Shown in pieces: positions 1-5,909 of a DNA stretch of 9,008 bases; the first letter of the stretch is position 1, and every line of letters begins with the position of its first letter. Position numbers and translations under genes: made by a program. The notes under the pieces were generated by a model that saw only the letters and a list, made by a program, of their open reading frames with translations, was not told the DNA's origin and made no database searches. The stretch comes from Spirochaetales bacterium (GTDB lineage: Bacteria; Spirochaetota; Spirochaetia; ARS1246). Location: the NCBI GenBank assembly GCA_016930115.1, contig JAFGHN010000317.1, positions 1-9,008 of the forward strand, read 5' to 3'.

Positions 1-222
1 GCGGATATTATCGCGCTTTCTTCACTCATGACTACCACACGGCCGTACCAGCGCGAAGTGATTGAAGAGCTGCAGTCCCTCGGGATACGGGACAATTTCA
101 AAGTGATAGTTGGAGGGGGCTCGGTGACAAAGGAATGGGCGGACCAGATAGGCGCCGACGGACACGGAAAGGACGCCGTAGAGGCGGTAGAAACAGCGAG
201 AAAGTTGACGGGACAGGCATAA
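1..222 (+). CDS. Corrinoid (B12-binding) methyl-carrier protein, C-terminal part
   Basis: This is the last 73 residues of a gene that begins before the window; the frame is open from base 1, so the Met at base 28 is internal. The residues match the end of the cobalamin-binding domain of methyltransferase corrinoid proteins of the MtmC/MtbC/MttC type: a strand ending in ALSSLMTTT, a helix, then KVIVGGGSVT, WADQIGADGHG and a final AVETARKL helix. The Asp-x-His-x-x-Gly motif that ligates cobalt would lie upstream and cannot be checked. In this family the protein carries the methyl group on cobalamin between a substrate-specific methyltransferase and a second methyltransferase, in the cytoplasm. 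The MtmB-like gene starts 44 bp downstream on the same strand, so the two are probably co-transcribed partners. Which methylamine-type subfamily it belongs to cannot be told from this fragment. Confidence 0.9.
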   Translation, partial: ADIIALSSLMTTTRPYQREVIEELQSLGIRDNFKVIVGGGSVTKEWADQIGADGHGKDAVEAVETARKLTGQA

Positions 223-266
223 ACCTTCTTTCGCAACCTGCCCCCAAAAAACCGGAGGGATATGTA

Positions 267-1652
267 ATGCTGAGTCTTCTCGATATTGCCGAACGTAGTC
301 AGAAAGGCCCCAAAATGGAAGAGAGCGCATGGAACATGGCCCTCTTCAAGAAGATGAACGAGCTCACCGGGGCGTACAACCTGAGATATCCGGGCGACAG
401 TCCGGTTTTCAACACCGACAATGCAATTGCCGACGCGGCATTTCGGGCGGCGATCGATTATCTGACCCAGATGGGGGTGTACTGCACAAGCACGGGGAGA
501 GTCATTCAATTTACGGAAACCGAGGTGCTTGAAACCATAAAAGGAATGCCTCCAGAGGTGACTGTCGGCGAAGGCAAAGACGCGCGGGTACTGAAAAAAA
601 GGCACATCGAGGAAAGGGAGGCGCTGAACCACTGCCCCGGGCATCACGCTCCTTTTACCGAGGACCTGGCGCCATTGGTGGTCAGGAACTTTGCCGAAAT
701 ACCCACGTGTGATTATCTGGAAGGCTTCAATTTTCCGGTTGTCGACGGCCGCGAGATCTTTGGTATGCCCATGGAGGTATATGCGGGAAAGCGTGAGGCC
801 GCGTGGATGCGACAGGGAGTCGCAAAGGCAGGGCGCCCGGGTCTGGCAATAGCATACTACCCGATCAACACCCGTGCACCCGACCTGATCGCGCCGATCG
901 ACCCGGAAAACGGCTTGAGGCCGTGTGACGGTATCCTGCTCTCGGTACTTCCGGACATCAAGGTCGAGCAGGATTACATAACCGCCGCAATCGTGTGGGA
1001 CGAATACGGGGGGTTCAGGCTTAACGGCGGCGCCGGGGCCTCGGTGGGCGGTTTCGCCGGAGGTCTTGGCGGCGCAATTGTGGAGTCGATAGTAAAAGTG
1101 CTCGCCGGATGGCTGGTGTACAGGGACATCGCGTGCTGGGGAGGCGTGGGGCTGGGCTCCACCATAGCAACCGCGGGTACCATCCCGGTTGATCCTACGG
1201 CGGTGTGGGCAACATCGATCTGGGCGCAGGCCCTGAACCGTCACACGAATTACATCCTCTTCAACCATACCAACGGCGGCCACTGTGGCCCCGGAACCGA
1301 GAGCCATCTGATGGAGGTGGCCTTCAGATCGATTGAAACGCCGATAAACGGCACCAATGTCCACATTACCAGGCAGTTTCGCGCCCGTATGAACGCAAGC
1401 CAGTCACCCCTGGACGCCGAATGGTCCTACGAAGTCGCCGAAGCGGTGATGAAATCCGGGATTGACAGGCAGGCGGCCGGGAATCTCATCCTGAAAATCT
1501 TCGATGAGCTGAGAGACAAGCCTGTTGTGGCGCCGTACAACGATATCAGGGAGTTCTACGACCTGGTCCGGCACAAGCCGCTGCCTGATTTCGAGAAAGC
1601 GTATCTGAAAGTGAAAGAAAAGGTCAGCAGTTTCGGACTTGATTTCGACTGA
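267..1652 (+). CDS. MtmB-family corrinoid methyltransferase lacking pyrrolysine
   Basis: The product has 461 residues, close to the 458 of Methanosarcina MtmB (monomethylamine:corrinoid methyltransferase). The frame is open further upstream, but the ATG at 267 is chosen because GGAGGG (254-259) lies 7 bases before it, it follows the preceding stop, and it gives the family length. Family-like stretches include GVYCTSTGRVIQFTE (about 70-84), KAGRPG (187-192), GGFAGG (261-266) and CGPGTESHLMEVA (340-352). Archaeal MtmB has pyrrolysine at position 202, just after AGRPGMGV, encoded by an in-frame UAG. By eye alignment to the remembered M. barkeri sequence, this protein has Ala196 (codon GCA, 852-854) there and no in-frame stop. 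The residues that surround pyrrolysine in MtmB also appear changed: Glu229, Glu259 and Gln333 align near Leu224, Gly255 and Thr335. The fold and corrinoid partnership are probably kept, but monomethylamine is unlikely to be the substrate. The true substrate is unknown. Confidence 0.9.
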   Translation: MLSLLDIAERSQKGPKMEESAWNMALFKKMNELTGAYNLRYPGDSPVFNTDNAIADAAFRAAIDYLTQMGVYCTSTGRVIQFTETEVLETIKGMPPEVTVGEGKDARVLKKRHIEEREALNHCPGHHAPFTEDLAPLVVRNFAEIPTCDYLEGFNFPVVDGREIFGMPMEVYAGKREAAWMRQGVAKAGRPGLAIAYYPINTRAPDLIAPIDPENGLRPCDGILLSVLPDIKVEQDYITAAIVWDEYGGFRLNGGAGASVGGFAGGLGGAIVESIVKVLAGWLVYRDIACWGGVGLGSTIATAGTIPVDPTAVWATSIWAQALNRHTNYILFNHTNGGHCGPGTESHLMEVAFRSIETPINGTNVHITRQFRARMNASQSPLDAEWSYEVAEAVMKSGIDRQAAGNLILKIFDELRDKPVVAPYNDIREFYDLVRHKPLPDFEKAYLKVKEKVSSFGLDFD

Positions 1653-1696
1653 CCAGAAGATGTACAGAGCGGCCAATTCTGCAAAAATATGTTCCT

Positions 1697-1734
1697 GCCG
1701 CGCCCACCTGTCGGGTGGTTTACGGTCCTGCGGC
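1697..1734. terminator. Nested stem-loop in the convergent gap
   Basis: The 139-bp gap between the convergent methyltransferase and VWA-like genes holds an inner stem CCACC/GGTGG (1704-1708 with 1714-1718, five-base loop) and an outer stem GCCGC/GCGGC (1697-1701 with 1730-1734). A second small stem, GCGAC/GTCGC, lies at 1733-1749. The inner stem is followed on the plus strand only by TTTACGG, which is not a true T-tract. It may end transcription of the methyltransferase operon, but it is a weak intrinsic-terminator candidate. Confidence 0.3.
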
Positions 1735-1791
1735 GACCTCTGATGTCGCATTCGTTCCTGAATCCAAAGTTAATAATTGCCCGGAGTTCTC

Positions 1792-3231
1792 TCACTCCAG
1801 CAAGTTTACAGCCCTCGCCTGTTCAAAAACTATCTCGTAGTACCTGCCGAGGGTTTCTAAGTCTTCATCAATCGCGGTGTCCAGTCTTACGGGGCCGAGC
1901 TTGCGTAGAAGCGAGATCTGCGCCTGTAAGAGCTTCAATGCAAGGAGGAAATCACGGTTACTGTTCACCAGCCGCGCGGCCTCGAGCATAATGAGCGGCG
2001 TGTTCTGAAGGATCGTGTCCAGTTCCACCATCCGGTTGACAACGATATTTCCCGCGGAACCGGCGTCCACATATTCCACGGTTAATTCCTGCTGAAAATG
2101 GTTCCAGCTGTCGGTCATCGGCAGATAGTATCGTACGAATATCCGCGCCAGGATAAACGTACGCCCTTCCAGAAGCGGGCTTGGAAACACCATCTGATCC
2201 AGTGAGAGAAGCGTGGGGATTTCCAGGTAATGTATGAAGCGCTTTGTTTCACCGTAATTCATCCCGCCGAGCGTATGTACCGTACGCGGCCGGTTGTTCT
2301 TAAACGTGGGATAAAATGACGGCATCGTACCGTAGTACTCGACGGGATAAAAGACATCCTTTTCACTTACCAAGGCAGGCAGTTGGATAGTAATTTGAAT
2401 GTCTTCGACTGCCGGCCGACTGAAATAGCCCAAATCGCGTTCAATTTTGACAGGGATTTCCGACTCAACGCCAGCGTAGTACGAGTTGCCGTTTCGTTTG
2501 AGCAAGGTTTCGTTAACCGACGCCCAGTTCGGTAGTTCACCATAGGCCAGATAAGAAAAGGTAGTGTTCGCTCCGGAGAGCAATTCAACCGCAAAGTCAA
2601 AAAAAGTCAGGTCGGCAGGACGTTCGGCTATGTTTTCATCAGTAATCCAAAGCAAATGGGACCGTTGCGCCTGCTCGGCTTCCATAGTACTCAATGCCAG
2701 TTGGATGAGCTTGTTCTGCTCATACATCTTCCGCTGGTTCTTGATTTTATCGACTGCGGTTTTCAATGCTGCAGATGTGGATGCCGGACGAAGCGTCTCT
2801 TCAGCGGCGTCGAAAATTCGAATATCCAATGTTCTGTAGACGCCGACGAGATCCGCAAGCTTGTCTGCAAAAGAGATATTCCGTAACAGTTCGGGATTTT
2901 GGAAAAAAAGCACGAAAAGTCCGGGTGTAGAGCGAAAAAAACCTTCCTGGTTTGCGGCCAGCACAATCCTGAGCGCGGTGAGGCCGCCTTTTTCCCAAAC
3001 CTGATCCTGCATCAACGCCACCTGAACGGACAGCGGTGTGTCCCCGTCGTTTATAAAATCGCTCTCAAAATCGGATAGATAGTTGCCCGGATCGACCGCG
3101 CCAACCGGTAGCAACTGTCCTTCGGCAACTTGCTGGGCAGCGGTATTCCGGCCCGTTTCCGCTTCTCCTCCGGCAAGAACAACCGAGACTGCAACCAAAA
3201 GAAAGAAGGCAATCAGACAGTTTCTCTTCAT
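1792..3231 (-). CDS. Exported protein with degenerate VWA-like domain
   Basis: The 479-residue product starts with a signal peptide: MKRN, then a hydrophobic core to about residue 20, ending VVLA before GGEAETG. There is no Cys at the cleavage site, so signal peptidase I rather than lipoprotein processing is expected. The next 250 residues resemble a von Willebrand factor A fold: a first strand around 86-92 (ALRIVLA), a helix at about 172-190, a strand HLLWITDE (192-199) where VWA proteins have the ILLTDG strand, then TFSYLAYGE (224-232) and a GNSYYAGVESEI segment (248-259), as in bacterial secreted VWA proteins. The DxSxS metal site expected after the first strand is replaced by AANQE, so metal-dependent binding is probably lost. 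The C-terminal 200 residues hold beta-rich segments and a helical end (about 400-475). The start is supported by an SD-like AGGAGG/GGAGGT-type site (complement of 3237-3242) five bases upstream. The gene stands alone on this strand; its function is unknown. Confidence 0.85.
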   Translation of the reverse strand: MKRNCLIAFFLLVAVSVVLAGGEAETGRNTAAQQVAEGQLLPVGAVDPGNYLSDFESDFINDGDTPLSVQVALMQDQVWEKGGLTALRIVLAANQEGFFRSTPGLFVLFFQNPELLRNISFADKLADLVGVYRTLDIRIFDAAEETLRPASTSAALKTAVDKIKNQRKMYEQNKLIQLALSTMEAEQAQRSHLLWITDENIAERPADLTFFDFAVELLSGANTTFSYLAYGELPNWASVNETLLKRNGNSYYAGVESEIPVKIERDLGYFSRPAVEDIQITIQLPALVSEKDVFYPVEYYGTMPSFYPTFKNNRPRTVHTLGGMNYGETKRFIHYLEIPTLLSLDQMVFPSPLLEGRTFILARIFVRYYLPMTDSWNHFQQELTVEYVDAGSAGNIVVNRMVELDTILQNTPLIMLEAARLVNSNRDFLLALKLLQAQISLLRKLGPVRLDTAIDEDLETLGRYYEIVFEQARAVNLLE

Positions 3232-3249
3232 GACCCACCTCCGTCATGT

Positions 3250-3266
3250 ATTGTAACGGATTCCGT
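3250..3266 (-). promoter_or_regulatory. Probable -10 box with adjoining palindrome
   Basis: Reading the minus strand, TACAAT (complement of 3250-3255) matches the sigma-70 -10 consensus at five of six bases and lies 18 bases before the start codon of the exported VWA-like gene. No good -35 hexamer is seen 16-18 bases further upstream, which hints at an activator or another sigma factor. Directly abutting the -10 box is the perfect 11-bp palindrome ACGGA-T-TCCGT (3256-3266), placed where a repressor or activator could act. The short leader would carry the ribosome site at once after the transcript start. Confidence 0.4.
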
Positions 3267-3294
3267 ATGCCGGTGCACTTTTATTAAAACGCGT

Positions 3295-3409
3295 GGTTCT
3301 TGTCATTGAGAGCCGCGCCACTTTCTGATAACTTGATACAAATAATACACACGAAACGAAAATGATCAGTGAAAGTCACGATGGTAGAACCGTTACTCTG
3401 CGACGACCG
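3295..3409 (+). repeat. Direct repeat, upstream copy (promoter plus gene start)
   Basis: This segment matches 4589-4700. Bases 3295-3344 align without gaps to 4589-4638 with 42 of 50 identical. After a diverged stretch of about 25 bases, 3369-3407 aligns to 4662-4700 with 33 of 39 identical. The shared part covers a promoter-like element, the leader, and the first 13 codons of the enolase-superfamily gene. Similarity stops after that. The two copies lie in the same orientation about 1.29 kb apart, with the ANT(6)-like gene between them. The differences show that the duplication is not recent. Confidence 0.85.
3306..3334 (+). promoter_or_regulatory. Putative sigma-70 promoter, duplicated copy
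   Basis: TTGAGA (3306-3311), a 17-base spacer, then TAACTT (3329-3334), with TGA directly before the -10 box giving an extended -10 element. The same arrangement is kept in the downstream repeat at 4600-4628 even though flanking bases differ, which supports a role. In this position it would fire through the gene remnant towards the nucleotidyltransferase gene about 300 bases downstream. Confidence 0.45.
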
Positions 3410-3569
3410 CGTGTCACTACTCCTTGACGGAGGCGCGGTGTTTACAGGCGACCCTCCGAATCCGGCATACGCGGGACCGGACACGGCTGATCTGGTAAGC
3501 GCCGGCTGCAGACTGCTCCGTTCGCGAGGGCGAAGCACGTCTATCCGGCGCATGGAGCCGTGCGGATGA
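3369..3569 (+). pseudogene. Truncated copy of the enolase-superfamily gene start
   Basis: From a GTG at 3369 the frame reads (M)KVTMVEPLLCDD, against MKITKVEPILCDG at the start of the intact gene at 4662. Eight of the first 13 residues match. After codon 13 the similarity ends and the frame runs on for about 50 residues with no recognisable domain before a stop at 3567-3569. The Shine-Dalgarno sequence of the intact copy (TAAGGAAG) is absent here, where the equivalent bases read GAAACGAAAATGATCA, and ATG has become GTG. It is therefore best read as a dead 5-prime remnant left by duplication and deletion. A real 66-residue peptide is possible but unlikely. Confidence 0.65.
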
Positions 3570-3636
3570 TAGATGAGGGGTGAGCAGCCTGACTGCGAAG
3601 CGGTGCCATTGGTGAAGAAGGACGGCAATAGAGCAG
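3410..3636. other. Unassigned spacer before the nucleotidyltransferase gene
   Basis: This belongs to the 405-bp stretch (3232-3636) without an intact gene. Once the repeat ends at about 3409 no homology to any family was recognised in six frames. Short open runs exist on both strands, but none has a ribosome site or convincing protein character. It may be decayed coding sequence, or DNA that arrived with the nucleotidyltransferase gene. AAGAAGGA at 3615-3622 is the nearest SD-like sequence to that gene. Confidence 0.4.
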
Positions 3637-4500
3637 ATGTCGAGCGACGAAGTTACTTTTGAAATGATTATGGAGCGGATCGGGGAGCTTGTTACCCGCC
3701 GCGATGATGTGGTTTCCGTCGGCGTGTTTGGTTCGCGTGCCCGGGTGAGCAGGCCGGCCGACAAGTGGTCGGATCTTGACCTGCTCCTATTCGTTACCGC
3801 TCCCGACGCCTGGTTGCAGGACCGTGACTGGATTCAATCGATCGGAGAGTGTCTCATCGATTTTTATGAACCCGCAGTCTTTGGCGCGGGAATAGAGATA
3901 AGAGTCTTGTTCCAAGGATTCCTCGATGTAGATTTTCTCCTGTTTCCGGTCAGAGAGATCGACCGGATACTCGGGAGGGCCGAAGTCTCCGATTGGTTGA
4001 GATCGGGATCTTACGCCCTTGCAGACAAAGACGGCAGACTGACCGAGAGGATACACGCTTGTTCACGCCAATCTGATGCACTCAAGAGCGCCCCGCTGAC
4101 GGTAGATCTTTGTAACCTGACCGCCGATTTCTTTTTTCATGTGGTGTGGGCGGCCAAGAAACTCATGCGGGGTGAAACCCTCGTAGCCAAGAATTGCTGC
4201 GACACATATATGAAAAAGCTGCTTCTGAGACTCTTGGCGATCAATCAGAGGGCAAAGGATGGAACCTGCGACGTGCCCGCAGAGGAAGCGCGGTTTTTCG
4301 AACAATGGGCAGGAGAAGACATCGCTTCCAGATTTTTGTCGATCTATGCCACTTACAATAAGCAGGATATCATGCGGTCGATCGCCGCTACCGCCGAACT
4401 GTTTTCAGAAGTCGCGAAGGAAACCGGAAAGTTGCTCGGCCAGGAATATCCGTTCCGCTTTGAAAATAACGCGATGATGTTTTTAGAATCACACCGATGA
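3637..4500 (+). CDS. ANT(6)/AadK-like aminoglycoside 6-adenylyltransferase family protein
   Basis: The 287-residue product matches the streptomycin adenylyltransferase family in length (usually about 280-300) and in layout. The nucleotidyltransferase core has VGVFGSRAR (28-36), with the Gly-Ser-Arg nucleotide loop, then SDLDLLLFV (45-53), with the metal-binding pair Asp46 and Asp48. A third carboxylate is expected in FLDVDFLLFP (95-104, Asp97 or Asp99). The phrase YALADKDG (126-133) matches the ANT(6) LLDKDG segment. The C-terminal half is helical, as in the family. Members transfer AMP from ATP to the 6-hydroxyl of streptomycin, but chromosomal homologues may act on other substrates, so resistance is not established. 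ATG at 3637 is the first usable start after an in-frame TGA at 3613-3615. The SD-like AAGAAGGA lies 14 bases upstream, which is far, so translation may be weak. The gene lies between the two direct repeats, suggesting acquisition or rearrangement. Confidence 0.85.
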   Translation: MSSDEVTFEMIMERIGELVTRRDDVVSVGVFGSRARVSRPADKWSDLDLLLFVTAPDAWLQDRDWIQSIGECLIDFYEPAVFGAGIEIRVLFQGFLDVDFLLFPVREIDRILGRAEVSDWLRSGSYALADKDGRLTERIHACSRQSDALKSAPLTVDLCNLTADFFFHVVWAAKKLMRGETLVAKNCCDTYMKKLLLRLLAINQRAKDGTCDVPAEEARFFEQWAGEDIASRFLSIYATYNKQDIMRSIAATAELFSEVAKETGKLLGQEYPFRFENNAMMFLESHR

Positions 4501-4588
4501 GTCGTCATCGTTTTCGGTAACGCCCGTTGATGTCGTGCTTATCAACAATGAGGTTGAACGCGCGAGCTGCCGGTTACGGACAGCTAAG

Positions 4589-4700
4589 GGTTCCCGGCGT
4601 TGAGAACCGCGCCGCTTTCTGATACCTTGATGCAAATATCATCCCAATAAGGAAGCAACGAATGAAAATCACGAAGGTGGAACCGATACTCTGCGACGGC
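4589..4700 (+). repeat. Direct repeat, downstream copy (intact)
   Basis: This is the intact counterpart of 3295-3409, spanning the promoter, leader, ribosome site and first 13 codons of the enolase-superfamily gene. The 161-bp gap that contains its start (4501-4661) also has a small inverted repeat, AGCTG/CAGCT (4565-4569 with 4581-4585), and GGTTC/GAACC (4589-4593 with 4604-4608) overlapping the -35 box. In the upstream copy the GAACC arm reads GAGCC, so that stem is not conserved. Confidence 0.85.
4600..4628 (+). promoter_or_regulatory. Putative promoter of the dehydratase-SDR-ADH operon
   Basis: TTGAGA (4600-4605), 17 bases, then TACCTT (4623-4628), with TGA before the -10 box (extended -10). 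The predicted transcript would start about 25 bases before the ATG at 4662 and carry the ribosome site TAAGGAAG (4648-4655, six bases from the start). The element is conserved in the repeat at 3306-3334. The -10 hexamer matches consensus at only three bases, so the extended element or an activator would be needed. Confidence 0.45.
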
Positions 4701-5852
4701 GGCTGGTGGCCCTGGGTCTTTGCGAAAGTCGAGACCGATGAAGGATTGGTGGGCTACGGGGAGTGTGGCGACAACCGGGCGATGAACCTGGGCGTGGCCG
4801 GGTGTATCCGTGACTTTGCAGAGATCCTGGTGGGGCAGGACCCGCGGCCCGTCGAGAAGCTGTACGCCGATATGTACCGGCTTGCGCGGCAAAGCACCGG
4901 CGGGGTCGCGCAGAAGGCGATAGCCGGGATAGACGTCGCTCTCTGGGACATCAAGGGCAAGGCCCTCGGGGTACCCGTATACGAGCTGTTCGGCGGCCCG
5001 CACCGGGACAAGATACGGGTGTACTGGTCCCACTGCGGCACCTACCGTGCCAGGTATCCCGAAATCCTGGGAACTCCCCCCATCGAAACCATGGACGACA
5101 TCACAAAACTGGGTAAGGAAGTCGTGCGCCGCGGCTATACGGCGCTGAAAACCAACATCGTCGTACCCGGGAAACCGGCGTATGTCATTGGTACCCTCGA
5201 CGGGAACATCGACAAGACGATAATCGACGCGGTGGTGAAGCTCATCGGTACGTTCCGCGAGGCGGTGGGAGACAGCGTGGACATCTGCATCGACCTCAAC
5301 TTCAATTTCAAAACGGAAGGGTTCATCAAGCTCGCCCGCGCGGTGGAGCCCTTTAACCTCATGTGGGTGGAGCTGGACACCTATGATCCCGACGCGCTTC
5401 TCCAGCTCAAACAGTCAACCACGACTTCGATTTGCTCAGCCGAGAGCATCTACCTGTGCCGGGGATACAGGCCCTTCCTGGAACGGCACGCGCTCGATGT
5501 AGCGATGGTGGATGTTCCCTGGAACGGATTGACCGAATCGCGCAGGATTGCCGCTCTTGCGGATATGTACGAAATCCAGATTGCGCCGCACAACTACTAT
5601 AGCCATCTGTCGACCTTTATCAGCTCGCAGCTTTGCGCCTCCGTGCAAAACGTCAAGATAATGGAGACCGATGTGGATAGCGCGCCGTGGAGAGACGACA
5701 TCATTTCCGAACTTCCGCAGATCGAGAACGGTTACATGATCCTGCCGAAAAAACCCGGGATCGGCGCGGAGCTCAACGAAAAAGAGATCGCGAAACATCC
5801 CTGGCCCAACCCCTCACGACCGGCGCCGCCAAACATATTTTCGGGACGTTGA
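4662..5852 (+). CDS. Enolase-superfamily acid-sugar dehydratase (mandelate racemase subgroup)
   Basis: The 396-residue product has the usual length and order of a mandelate racemase/muconate lactonizing enzyme family protein. The N-terminal capping domain (about 1-115) includes KVETDEGLVGYGE (22-34) and IAGIDVALWDIKGKALG (88-103). The TIM barrel that follows has probable magnesium ligands Asp211 (DLNFN), Glu237 (WVELD) and Glu261 (SAES), Lys163 in ALKTN as a possible base, the Asp284 (MVDVPWNG) and His310 (IAPHNYYSH) dyad, and Glu335 (IMETD) on the last strand. The His-Asp dyad is typical of the mandelate racemase subgroup, whose members mostly abstract the proton next to a carboxylate and dehydrate sugar acids to 2-keto-3-deoxy acids. 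The exact sugar acid cannot be read from sequence. The ribosome site TAAGGAAG is six bases from the ATG. It is the first gene of a likely three-gene operon. Confidence 0.88.
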   Translation: MKITKVEPILCDGGWWPWVFAKVETDEGLVGYGECGDNRAMNLGVAGCIRDFAEILVGQDPRPVEKLYADMYRLARQSTGGVAQKAIAGIDVALWDIKGKALGVPVYELFGGPHRDKIRVYWSHCGTYRARYPEILGTPPIETMDDITKLGKEVVRRGYTALKTNIVVPGKPAYVIGTLDGNIDKTIIDAVVKLIGTFREAVGDSVDICIDLNFNFKTEGFIKLARAVEPFNLMWVELDTYDPDALLQLKQSTTTSICSAESIYLCRGYRPFLERHALDVAMVDVPWNGLTESRRIAALADMYEIQIAPHNYYSHLSTFISSQLCASVQNVKIMETDVDSAPWRDDIISELPQIENGYMILPKKPGIGAELNEKEIAKHPWPNPSRPAPPNIFSGR

Positions 5853-5891
5853 GACGGCGCCCGCGAAAACACGCCGGCAGGCTCTCGCGGG
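5822..5891 (+). other. Stem-loops between dehydratase and SDR genes
   Basis: Two possible stems flank or overlap the dehydratase stop. GGCGCCG (5822-5828) pairs with CGGCGCC (5855-5861), and CCCGCGA (5860-5866) pairs with TCGCGGG (5885-5891, 18-base loop). They share bases 5860-5861, so full formation of both is not possible. No T-tract follows, so this is not an intrinsic terminator. It could stabilise or process the operon mRNA, or tune expression of the SDR gene, whose ribosome site AAGGAG (5896-5901) comes just after. Confidence 0.3.
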
Positions 5892-5909
5892 ACTCAAGGA
5901 GTTGTATAC

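Noticed and set aside
135..266. A longer N-terminus for the methyltransferase, starting at the ATG at 135.
   Set aside because: It overlaps the corrinoid protein gene by 88 bases, has arginine-rich residues unlike the family, and the ATG at 267 has GGAGGG seven bases upstream and gives the family length.
849..854. A TAG triplet close to the pyrrolysine-equivalent codon of the methyltransferase (within AATAGCA).
   Set aside because: It is out of frame: the codons read ATA GCA (Ile-Ala), so it cannot encode pyrrolysine.
3583..3660. An open plus-strand run reading like EQPDCEAVPLVKKDG upstream of the nucleotidyltransferase gene, considered as a small gene.
   Set aside because: It has no start codon with a ribosome site, runs into the nucleotidyltransferase gene in another frame and matches no family.
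3295..4700. The direct repeats as the ends of an insertion sequence or integron cassette.
   Set aside because: No transposase or integrase gene, terminal inverted repeats or attC-like site was seen. The repeats are simply a gene start and its promoter, so a duplication is the simpler reading.
3284..5033. Minus-strand frames over the two repeats both encode a tail like CIK-(L/V)-SESGA-(A/V)-LN, suggesting a conserved antisense protein.
   Set aside because: The match follows directly from the DNA repeat at 3295-3344 and 4589-4638. The rest of the two frames shows no similarity and lies antisense to stronger features, with no ribosome site.
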